The notes beneath the pieces were generated by a model. That model searched no databases and was not told the DNA's origin. It worked only from the letters and a program-made list of their open reading frames with translations. Positions 8,921 to 15,959 of a DNA stretch of 64,000 nucleotides are shown one piece after another (the first letter of the stretch is position 1; every line of letters begins with the position of its first letter). The translations under genes and the position numbers were made by a program. The DNA comes from Planctomycetota bacterium (lineage in GTDB: Bacteria > Planctomycetota > UBA1135 > GCA-002686595), in contig NYYZ01000029.1 of NCBI GenBank assembly GCA_002686945.1, positions 1 to 64,000 of the forward strand. Direction: 5' to 3'.

Positions 8921-10410
8921 GACTGAGCCTCCACCTGATTACCGCCCCGTGGCTGAAAAGCAGGTTCGGCGGCCATTGTCACGGTCTCTGCCATGGCTTG
9001 AGCCTTGTGCATGGTTTCCGCGTGCTCCAGCTCAGGTTTCGACTCCCAGACGATACCCGCCCCCGCCTGCCAATGAACCCGATTCGCTTGCACTACGAGA
9101 GTCCGGATGGTGATGGCCAACTCCGCCGATCCTGAGCCATCAAAGTAGCCGAAAGCCCCCGCGTAGGGTCCGCGGCAACGGCCCTCCAAGGCAGTGACCA
9201 ATTCCAGGGCGCGCACCTTGGGCGCTCCTGAAACCGTTCCCGCGGGAAAGCAGGCAGCGGCCAGATCCAAGGCGTCTCGACCAGCAGCGAGGCGGGATTC
9301 AACGCGACTGACCAGGTGCTGCACCCGAGGAAATTTCTCCAGCACGGCGTGTTCGCACACCCGCACGCTGCCCACACGAGCCACCCGGCCCAGATCATTG
9401 CGCGCCAGATCGACCAGCATGTCGTGCTCTGCACGTTCCTTGGGATCGGTCGAGAGCTCCACGCCCAAGAGATCGTCCTGCTCCTTGTCCGTGCCGCGGG
9501 GGCGGGTGCCTGCGATGGGAACGGCCTGACAAATCCCGTCACGCAGGGAAACCAAACGCTCTGGAGATGACCCGATCAGGGTGATGTCATCCGTGGACCA
9601 ATAAAACATGTGGGGCGCGGGGTTCACCAGGCGCAGCACGCGATAGAGGGTGAAAGAATCCCCCGCAAAGCGCCGGGAAAAACCCTGACTGAGGACTGCC
9701 TGAAAGACCTCCCCCGCGCCGATGCTCTGGCGCAAAGTCTCCACCGCTTCCATGTAGACACCAGCTTCAGTGGTGCGCTCAGGCTGATCGTCCAGCAGGG
9801 TGAAGCCTTTGAAATCCCCCGCCTCGGTGAAGAGGTCCTGGGCCAGCCCCTCTAGTTTCTTCTCCGCCGCACTGCGGTCAGCAGCGCCCTGGGGACAGGC
9901 GGTGATCAGATACAAACGCTGGGTCGCATGATCAAAGGCCACCACATCCCGGAACAAATCAAAACAGGCGTCTGGCGCACCGAATGGATCGTTCTCCTGT
10001 CGCTTGATGCGTGGCTCCAGCTCCGTGACCCACTCATGTCCAAAGAAACCAAGCCAGCCCCCCACCAGAGGCGGCAAACCCGGGGGCGCCTTGGGCACCG
10101 CGTGAGACTTGAGGGCCGCGCGCAAGGCTTCCAATGCGCCGCCTTGGGTGGTCACGCTCTTGCCACCCTCGGTGACGGACACTTCTCCCGCCCGCGCTCG
10201 CAGAGACGCGCAGGGATTGACGGCCACGAAGGAATAGCGCGCCAGACGCATCACCCCCTCGACGGATTCGAGCAGCGCGCCCTGGTGGCCGCTGGCCCTC
10301 AGAGCTCGGAATGCCTGCACCGGGGTGAGGAGGTCAGCGGGCAACACCCACCAGGCCAGTTGGTGCTGATCGGCGTCGTGATCGGTGGATCGGGAAAGAG
10401 GTGAAGTCAC
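8917..10410 (-). CDS. trpE: Anthranilate synthase component I
   Basis: 497 residues from the GTG at 10410. The frame stays open to 10656, but that stretch holds the attenuator terminator and the leader ORF in another frame, so it cannot be the N-terminus. The conserved sequence starts at LPADLLTPVQAFRALR. LLES, in the usual site for feedback binding of tryptophan, is present. The chorismate-binding domain shows GSSPERLVSLRDG, PIAGTRPRG, LARNDLGRVARVG, FPAGTVSGAPKVRALE and QAGAGIVWESKPE. No strong Shine-Dalgarno is visible at the GTG, so the start remains the least certain point. First structural gene of the operon. Confidence 0.95.
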   Translation of the reverse strand: MTSPLSRSTDHDADQHQLAWWVLPADLLTPVQAFRALRASGHQGALLESVEGVMRLARYSFVAVNPCASLRARAGEVSVTEGGKSVTTQGGALEALRAALKSHAVPKAPPGLPPLVGGWLGFFGHEWVTELEPRIKRQENDPFGAPDACFDLFRDVVAFDHATQRLYLITACPQGAADRSAAEKKLEGLAQDLFTEAGDFKGFTLLDDQPERTTEAGVYMEAVETLRQSIGAGEVFQAVLSQGFSRRFAGDSFTLYRVLRLVNPAPHMFYWSTDDITLIGSSPERLVSLRDGICQAVPIAGTRPRGTDKEQDDLLGVELSTDPKERAEHDMLVDLARNDLGRVARVGSVRVCEHAVLEKFPRVQHLVSRVESRLAAGRDALDLAAACFPAGTVSGAPKVRALELVTALEGRCRGPYAGAFGYFDGSGSAELAITIRTLVVQANRVHWQAGAGIVWESKPELEHAETMHKAQAMAETVTMAAEPAFQPRGGNQVEAQS

Positions 10411-10463
10411 ACGGAGTCTCGGGATTGGTCTTGCAGGGGCTGTTCTTGCAGGCCAGCAGGATA

Positions 10464-10506
10464 GGAAAAAAGAAGCGCGGGCCCCCAGAGGATCTGGGAG
10501 CCCGCG
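10464..10506 (-). terminator. trp attenuator terminator hairpin with U-tract
   Basis: Read on the minus strand, CGCGGGCTCCCAGA, loop TCC, TCTGGGGGCCCGCG forms a 14-bp stem with one G-U pair, followed by CTTCTTTTTTCC. This is a textbook intrinsic terminator. It lies between the leader peptide stop (10533) and the trpE start (10410), inside the transcribed leader, so it is an attenuator and not an end-of-gene terminator. The left arm is also the 3' half of the antiterminator. Confidence 0.9.
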
Positions 10507-10566
10507 ATGAACATCAGGAAAAGGCGAAGGTTCTAAGTCTCGCACCCCATCCGCTGCATCGCGGGC
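10500..10566 (-). promoter_or_regulatory. trp antiterminator helix (alternative to the attenuator)
   Basis: GCCCGCGATG at 10566-10557 is perfectly complementary to CATCGCGGGC at 10509-10500. The first segment begins 6 nt after the last of three Trp codons in the leader ORF. The second includes the left arm of the terminator stem, so the two structures exclude each other. A ribosome stalled on the first Trp codon would leave the first segment free, allow the 10-bp antiterminator and permit read-through into trpE. A local helix (CTCGC near 10571 with GCGAG just before the leader stop) may compete with it. The geometry was read by eye and folding energies were not computed. Confidence 0.82.
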
Positions 10567-10619
10567 GAGGGCCACCACCATTGCCCCAATAGGGCACTGG
10601 ATTGGCTGGGAGCGGTCAT
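10533..10619 (-). CDS. trpL: trp leader peptide with three consecutive Trp codons
   Basis: 28 residues, starting MTAPSQSSALLGQWWW and ending in TAG at 10533. Codons 14-16 are TGG TGG TGG. CAGGGG lies upstream of the ATG as a possible ribosome-binding site. It sits about 34 nt after a plausible transcription start and is followed by the antiterminator and terminator, the standard order of a ribosome-mediated trp attenuator. The peptide itself has no expected function; it senses charged tRNA-Trp by translation speed. It is too short for ordinary gene callers. Confidence 0.88.
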   Translation of the reverse strand: MTAPSQSSALLGQWWWPSPAMQRMGCET

Positions 10620-10659
10620 ACGCCCCTGGGGACCTTGGATCTTGCGTTCCATTCAACGA

Positions 10660-10687
10660 ATCCTAACCAGTCCGGCCCGGAGCGCAA
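10660..10687 (-). promoter_or_regulatory. Candidate trp operon promoter with overlapping inverted repeat
   Basis: On the minus strand, TTGCGC (10687-10682) is followed after 16 nt by TAGGAT (10665-10660), a 3/6 and 4/6 match to sigma-70 boxes. This would start transcription near 10653, about 34 nt before trpL. A 7-bp perfect inverted repeat (GGCCCGG at 10674-10680, CCGGGCC at 10691-10697) surrounds the -35 box. It could be a repressor operator or the 3' hairpin of the aldehyde dehydrogenase transcript; there is no T-run after it. The hexamers are weak matches. Confidence 0.4.
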
Positions 10688-10719
10688 GTACCGGGCCCAG
10701 AACGAAACAGAGGATCGGC

Positions 10720-12093
10720 TCAACCGGGCGCAGTTGCAACGGTCTTTGGAGTCGTGAACTGCCGGTGACCTTCGATGCCCCCGAGGAAGCCCACACCAGA
10801 CTGCCGAGCGCCGACCCAGGGAGTACCCGGGGCGCCGCCCAGATAACGATTGACCCCAACCTGACCAGCGCGCAACCCAGCGGAAACCCGGCGGCCTCGC
10901 TCCGGGTCGCCGGTCCACACATTTGCGCCCAAGCCATAGACCGTGTCGTTGGCTCGCTCGACAGCCTCGTCTTCGGTGTCAAAGCAGGTCAGGCAGACCA
11001 CCGGGCCAAAAGTCTCATCACGAATAACCTTCGCATCGCTCGGGGCATCGACAATCACCGTGGCAGGATAGAACCAACCGGATCCCTTTGGGAGTTCACC
11101 GCCGAGGGCAATACGCGCACCCCGTTCCCGGGCGTCTGCCACATGGGCAACGACATTATCCCGTTGGGATTCACTCACCAAGGGCCCCATGCAGGTCTGC
11201 TTGACCTGGGGGTCTCCAAAAGGCCAGTTCCCCGCTTCCTGCAACACAAGCTCCTCGAAGCGTTGCGCCACGGAACGCTCCACCAGGACCCGTTCCACAC
11301 TGCAACAGACCTGCCCCGTATTGCGCAAGGAGTTCTGAGTCGCGCAGATTGCAGCGGCCTCCAGATCAGCGTCTGCAAAGACAAGCAGAGGATCCTTGCC
11401 TCCGAGTTCCAGTACCAGTCGTTTCAGACTGCCAGCGGCGCTGCGCATGATTGCGATGCCCGTGGCGCGGCTGCCCACAAAAGCGATCATGTCCACCTCT
11501 TCCTCCACAAGCGCAGCGCCTACTGGGCCGCCCCCTTGCAGCAGTTCCAGCGCCCCATCTGGCAGATGCTCCTGAAACAGGCGGGCCAGGAATGCACCGG
11601 TCAGAGGTACGTGCTCGCTGGGCTTGAACACCACCGTATTGCCCGCCCCCAGGGCAGGAATCAGAATCTGGGCTGGCATGCCCACGGGAAAATTCCAAGG
11701 GGTGATGACTGCCACAACCCCGTGAGGTTCCCGGGACAAGAGCACCTCGTCCTCGCTACCCGGCATGGTCTGGGGCGCAATCGCCGTGGCGACCTCATCC
11801 AACTCATCAGTCAAATGCCTCGCATAGCCCTGCACTTCGCCAATAGCCTGAGAAAGGGGCTTGCCCATCTCACGGGAAAGGAGTGCTCCCAGTTCCGGGG
11901 CCTCGTCCTCCAGGCGTTTGAGAACAGCGCGCAACAGGTCCAGGCGCTGGCCCGAGTCCATGCTACGCCAGGCGGGCCAGGCATTCCGGGCCCTAGCTAC
12001 CTTGGCTTGAACCTCCGCTTCGGTGGCACAGGGAATCTCCTCGATCAACTCTCCCGTGGCGGGATCAAGATTATGGATGGTGGCTTGGCTCAT
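10720..12093 (-). CDS. NAD(P)-dependent aldehyde dehydrogenase family protein
   Basis: 457 residues from the ATG at 12093 (MSQATIHNLDPATGE); an in-frame start 21 nt upstream adds nothing conserved. ALDH fold elements are VITPWNFPVGMPAQILIPAL, the catalytic Glu in LELGGKDPLLVFADADLE, the catalytic Cys in GQVCCSVERV, and DETFGPVVCLTCF. The sequence is closest in style to succinate-semialdehyde or short-chain aldehyde dehydrogenases, but the substrate cannot be fixed. It follows an SDR and signal peptidase on the same strand and ends just before the trp promoter. Confidence 0.9.
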   Translation of the reverse strand: MSQATIHNLDPATGELIEEIPCATEAEVQAKVARARNAWPAWRSMDSGQRLDLLRAVLKRLEDEAPELGALLSREMGKPLSQAIGEVQGYARHLTDELDEVATAIAPQTMPGSEDEVLLSREPHGVVAVITPWNFPVGMPAQILIPALGAGNTVVFKPSEHVPLTGAFLARLFQEHLPDGALELLQGGGPVGAALVEEEVDMIAFVGSRATGIAIMRSAAGSLKRLVLELGGKDPLLVFADADLEAAAICATQNSLRNTGQVCCSVERVLVERSVAQRFEELVLQEAGNWPFGDPQVKQTCMGPLVSESQRDNVVAHVADARERGARIALGGELPKGSGWFYPATVIVDAPSDAKVIRDETFGPVVCLTCFDTEDEAVERANDTVYGLGANVWTGDPERGRRVSAGLRAGQVGVNRYLGGAPGTPWVGARQSGVGFLGGIEGHRQFTTPKTVATAPG

Positions 12094-12154
12094 GTCTCCA
12101 TGGTGCCCCAACACCAGGGCAACTGGCCAGCGGGACCTGCAATAATTCGAGCCC

Positions 12155-12877
12155 TTAGAGCAACCAGCCGCCAGCCACTTCCAAGTCCTGACCGATCACA
12201 TGGCTCGCGTCCGAAGAAAGCAACCAACTCACCGCCGCAGCGACTTCTTCGGGCTTGCCCCCGCGGCCGCTTGGAATTCGTGCCAGGAGCTCAGGGTCGG
12301 ATGTCTCCGAAGCGGCGTCCTTGTGAGGAATCACCCCTGGTGAGACCATGTTGACGCGCACCCCATGGGGCGCTTCCTCCAGAGCCGCAGACTTCATCCA
12401 GACCAGGAGCGCGGTCTTTGCAGCGATGTAGGCAGCAGTCGTTTGACGAGCGCGAACCCCCGCCAATCCAGCGCTTCCAAAAAATACCGCCGCCCCCTTG
12501 GAAGCGCGCAAGGCTCCGCGACTTGCATCCAAGAAATCCACCGCCGAGAGCATATTGCTACGCCAAAGGTCCTGCACCAATTCCCGTGAGGTTTCAGAGG
12601 GCACAGCACTCGCAAACTCCCCCATGGCGTGCACGACCCCGTCCAATCGACCAGCACTGGCCAGGACCCGATTTACCACCTGTCCAGCTGCCCCGGTCTC
12701 ACTCAGATCCGCCTGATGCACCTGGTCTTCACCAAAGCGATCGACGAGACCCTGTCGCCCTGCAGAATCACGGTGCACCCCGTGTACACACCAGCCAAGG
12801 GCCGCGAGACGTTCCGCGCTGGCCAGGCCCAAACCCTGAGCCGCGCCGCTGATCAAGACAATGGGAGTACTGGACAC
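12155..12877 (-). CDS. Short-chain dehydrogenase/reductase (SDR) family oxidoreductase
   Basis: 240 residues, classical SDR length. The Rossmann motif is LISGAAQGLGLA. The catalytic Ser lies in VFFGSAGL, Tyr and Lys in AAYIAAK, and NMVSPGVI follows. This resembles FabG-type 3-oxoacyl reductases, but no fatty-acid genes are nearby, so the substrate is open. It lies 30 nt upstream of nothing coding except the lepB 3' end and 61 nt before the aldehyde dehydrogenase, probably one transcript. Confidence 0.9.
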   Translation of the reverse strand: MSSTPIVLISGAAQGLGLASAERLAALGWCVHGVHRDSAGRQGLVDRFGEDQVHQADLSETGAAGQVVNRVLASAGRLDGVVHAMGEFASAVPSETSRELVQDLWRSNMLSAVDFLDASRGALRASKGAAVFFGSAGLAGVRARQTTAAYIAAKTALLVWMKSAALEEAPHGVRVNMVSPGVIPHKDAASETSDPELLARIPSGRGGKPEEVAAAVSWLLSSDASHVIGQDLEVAGGWLL

Positions 12878-12907
12878 GGCCCCACGATAGCCGAAGTCCC
12901 AGGGCCT

Positions 12908-13615
12908 TCAGTTCACCCAACCGGCACGACTGAAGGGCCACAGGCGCGCACGCACCACCCCGCGCAGGCAGTCCATTGGCACCTGACCGAACTCGCGGCT
13001 GTCGGAGCTGTGAATGCGATTGTCCCCAAGTACGAAAAAGTGATTGGGGGCCACCGTGCAGTGCTTGAAACTGGTGCGGTCGGCCAGACCCGCGTCCAGG
13101 TAGGGTTCGTCCAGGAGTTCCCCATTGACCCAGACCTTGCCAAAGGCGATCAAGATGTCATCCTCCGGCAAGCCGATCACGCGCTTGACATAGTCCAAAC
13201 TGCGATCGAGGGGATACTCCAACACCACCACGTCCCCTCTGTTCATGGGGATGATGTGGTGAAAGAAACCATCTACTACGATTCGATCGGAATTCAGGAT
13301 TCCCGGAGACATGGAGGACCCCCGCACCTGGGAAACGTGAAAGCACAGACTCCAGAGAATTGCCGCCATGGCCAGACTCTGGGGGAACCAGCGCAGCAGC
13401 CGACGCGAAATGCTCAGGCCGGACAATGGCAGCCTGCCTTCAGGAGACAGGCCCGAGGGAAAAACAGCGTGAGAAGAGGAAACGCGTGCGGCCGGATACT
13501 GGGCTGGCGCCATAAAATTTATCGGCGGGGCAAGCAGAGCCGCACGCGTGGTCTTGCTTTCCTGGTCCCCTTGAGGGGCACTCTTGGCCCCGAGACCCTG
13601 GAAATCCTCTTGCAT
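12908..13615 (-). CDS. lepB: Signal peptidase I
   Basis: 235 residues from the ATG at 13615. It removes signal peptides from secreted proteins at the outer face of the inner membrane. The catalytic Ser (about residue 101) is in VRGSSMSPGI and the general-base Lys (about residue 144) in DYVKRVIGLPEDD; box E is FFVLGDNRIHSSDSR. A single membrane helix precedes the Ser (SLAMAAILWSLCFHV). The ~70 residues before it are long for the family, and an in-frame ATG at 13513 would give a more usual N-terminus. Confidence 0.92.
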   Translation of the reverse strand: MQEDFQGLGAKSAPQGDQESKTTRAALLAPPINFMAPAQYPAARVSSSHAVFPSGLSPEGRLPLSGLSISRRLLRWFPQSLAMAAILWSLCFHVSQVRGSSMSPGILNSDRIVVDGFFHHIIPMNRGDVVVLEYPLDRSLDYVKRVIGLPEDDILIAFGKVWVNGELLDEPYLDAGLADRTSFKHCTVAPNHFFVLGDNRIHSSDSREFGQVPMDCLRGVVRARLWPFSRAGWVN

Positions 13616-13833
13616 GCGAGCTTTATCGACATCCGACCCCTCTCAACTTGAGCAAGGAGATGCTTCTGTTCGTGGTCACCTCAAGGCCCTTGTACAGGCC
13701 AGGCCCCAGCACAATGTTTGTTTTGAGTGGCCTCTCGCGAGGCCCGAATACCAGCGCTACACTCCCCCCGCGGAGCAGCCGGGTCTCACCCATCTCTGCA
13801 AGCTGACCAGCCGCCCAACACCCCCTTCTTCCC

Positions 13834-15135
13834 TTGGCAAGTCAAACACGCCTCCACGCCACGCTGAGGGTCGCCGCCAAGGAACTGCGCGAGACCCTGC
13901 GCGATCGTCAAACCGCTCTCACCACCTTGGTCCTGCCGATCTGCATGTACCCGGTGTTGTTCTGGGTCATGGTCCAAGGTTTCCTGGTATTGCAGGGTCA
14001 AAAGGAGCGCACCGAAGTGCGCGTGGGAGTGATCAACCAGGAGTCTGTTGCAGAAGACCTGCTACGCGCCTTGGACAGGGGGCAGGACGAGCACGAAGAT
14101 TATCAGGCGAACCGTTTGGTGCTGGTGGATCTAGGAGCACAAGAGGACGTGCCGAGGGCCGAGTTGTTGGAGCGCCAAGGGAAAGACTCTTCGCCCGCTG
14201 ATCCCACCCTGGCAGGGGTTTTGAGTTTTGCACCGCAGGGTGCACAGTTGCATGTCAACCGGAGCGAACCCAAGGGCGAGTTGACTGAAGGCCGCATCAC
14301 GAATCGCCTCGCCAGGCATGTGGAACTGCTGCGCGAGCAAGCTGCGCAGGATCGGGGCTACGCCCCAACAGCCCTGGAACCCTTGCGCCTGGAACGCAAG
14401 GATGTGGGCCCTGAGAGCGACAAGGGCGCGCTGATCCTGGCGATGCTGCTGCCCATGCTGCTGGTGACCATATGCGTCATGGGCGCCTTCTTTCCGGCAG
14501 TGGACCTTTCCGCAGGAGAACGGGAACGGGGCACCGCCGAAACCACCCTGCTCTTGCCCATCCCGCGCCTTTGGGTCCTGCAAGGAAAGGTACTGGCGGT
14601 GGCCAGCCTGGCCATGATCGCCACAAGCTTCAACCTCGTGGCCCTTGGGATTTCCGCCGAGGGGCTGTTGGCAACCTTGCTGCAGGGCAGCAGTATCACA
14701 ATCAACCTGCCCTGGCAGGCTCTCTTGGCAATCGCGCCCCTGACCCTGCTCTTTGCCCTCTTTGCAGGAGCCACCCTGACCGCAATTTCCGGTTTGGCGC
14801 GCAATTTCAAGGAAGCCCAGGCAATGCTCGGCCCGGTGCAATTGCTCTTCATCATGCCCGCCATTGCCGGCATCATGCCAGGCATCGACCTGACCCCGGG
14901 CCTGGCTCTGGTACCGGTCTTGAACATGACCCTGGCCGCCAAGTCCATGCTGCTGGGCAAGGTACTGCCCCTTGAGTACACGCTGGTCGCAGTCTCGTTG
15001 CTGATCAGCGGTTGGCTGGCCTTGAATCTGGCAGTGCGCCTGCTCTCCCGTGAAGCATTTGCGACTAGTTCAGCCACCATTCCCTTGAGAAAGCTCGTTT
15101 CCTTCCTGCGATCCGATGGGGACGCAAGCCGATGA
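13834..15135 (+). CDS. ABC-2 type transporter permease (NatB-like)
   Basis: 433 residues, starting at a TTG (13834) because the frame has a stop at 13804 and no ATG or GTG before the first helix; no clear ribosome-binding site. The first membrane segment is ALTTLVLPICMYPVLFWVM, followed by a large extracytoplasmic domain (~150 residues). A membrane domain then contains the signature GERERGTAETTLLLPIPR typical of NatB/ABC-2 permeases, and about five helices. It pairs with the ATPase directly downstream (ATGA overlap at 15132). It may export Na+ or a small compound; the substrate is unknown. Confidence 0.88.
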   Translation: MASQTRLHATLRVAAKELRETLRDRQTALTTLVLPICMYPVLFWVMVQGFLVLQGQKERTEVRVGVINQESVAEDLLRALDRGQDEHEDYQANRLVLVDLGAQEDVPRAELLERQGKDSSPADPTLAGVLSFAPQGAQLHVNRSEPKGELTEGRITNRLARHVELLREQAAQDRGYAPTALEPLRLERKDVGPESDKGALILAMLLPMLLVTICVMGAFFPAVDLSAGERERGTAETTLLLPIPRLWVLQGKVLAVASLAMIATSFNLVALGISAEGLLATLLQGSSITINLPWQALLAIAPLTLLFALFAGATLTAISGLARNFKEAQAMLGPVQLLFIMPAIAGIMPGIDLTPGLALVPVLNMTLAAKSMLLGKVLPLEYTLVAVSLLISGWLALNLAVRLLSREAFATSSATIPLRKLVSFLRSDGDASR

Positions 15136-15959
15136 CAGAAGCCACACAAAGCCAGGCCCTTGAGCCACAAGCAACCGACCCCAAGGGCCCGGCAATCGAA
15201 GCCAATGCTCTGACCAAGATATTCTCTGACCCGAAGCGCGGAGACATCGCGGCCGTGCAGGACCTGGACCTGGCCTGCAACTATGGCGAAGTAATGGGAC
15301 TTCTGGGGCCCAATGGCGCTGGCAAGACCACCACACTGCGCATGCTCTCCACGATCCTGGCCCCCACACGGGGAACGGCCACGGTCGCTGGAGCAGATGT
15401 AACCAACGACCCCATCACCGTACGCGAGCGAGTAGGGTTCCTGTCCGGCACAACCGGGCTCTATCCGCGCTTGACCGCCAAGGAAGTACTGCAGTATTTC
15501 GGACGGTTGCACGGCATGGATGAGGACACCCTGGGGCAACGCCTGGAAGTGGTGATCAAGGCCTTTGACCTCGACGAGTTCCTTTCCGGCCGCTGCGAGT
15601 CCCTTTCCACCGGCCAGAGGCAGCGGGTTTCCATCGCCCGGGCCGTGATCCACGACCCTCGGGTATTGATCTTGGACGAGCCCACCACCGGCCTCGATCT
15701 CCTGGCGGCCAGCGACATGATCCGATTCGTGGAATCCCGTCGGGAGGAAGGTCGCTGTGTACTGTTCTCCACCCATGTGTTGTCTGAGGCCGAGCGTCTA
15801 TGCGATCGCATCGCGATTGTGCACGCGGGCAGAGTGCTTGCCGTAGGTACAACGCAAGAACTGCGCGAAGAAACGAACGAGGAGTGGCTCGAAGATGTAT
15901 TCCGGGCCTTTGTGGCACGAGCAAACCAGACCCTCACCGACGAGGCAGACAACCTGTGA
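15132..15959 (+). CDS. ABC transporter ATP-binding protein (NatA-like)
   Basis: 275 residues. Walker A is GPNGAGKTTT, the signature is LSTGQRQRVSIARA, Walker B VLILDEPTTGLD, and the switch His is in LFSTHVLSEAERLCD. The Q-loop region reads VGFLSGTTGLYPRLTA, the variant usual in NatA-type subunits. It overlaps the permease genes on both sides by 4 nt (ATGA at 15132, GTGA at 15956), so one heterodimeric permease served by one ATPase is likely. Confidence 0.94.
   Translation: MTEATQSQALEPQATDPKGPAIEANALTKIFSDPKRGDIAAVQDLDLACNYGEVMGLLGPNGAGKTTTLRMLSTILAPTRGTATVAGADVTNDPITVRERVGFLSGTTGLYPRLTAKEVLQYFGRLHGMDEDTLGQRLEVVIKAFDLDEFLSGRCESLSTGQRQRVSIARAVIHDPRVLILDEPTTGLDLLAASDMIRFVESRREEGRCVLFSTHVLSEAERLCDRIAIVHAGRVLAVGTTQELREETNEEWLEDVFRAFVARANQTLTDEADNL

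Noticed and set aside
10411-10656. In-frame N-terminal extension of trpE
   Set aside because: It would run through the attenuator terminator, and trpL occupies another frame there; TrpE homology begins just after 10410.
10642-12354. 570-codon open frame on the plus strand opposite the aldehyde dehydrogenase
   Set aside because: Shadow of the conserved dehydrogenase; no domain, no ribosome-binding site.
13660-13803. Small plus-strand ORF with AAGGAG directly before its ATG
   Set aside because: The spacing between AAGGAG and ATG is zero, the peptide has no recognisable features and it stops before the ABC permease.
14358-15776. 472-codon minus-strand frame opposite the ABC transporter genes
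   Set aside because: Antisense shadow spanning two conserved genes.
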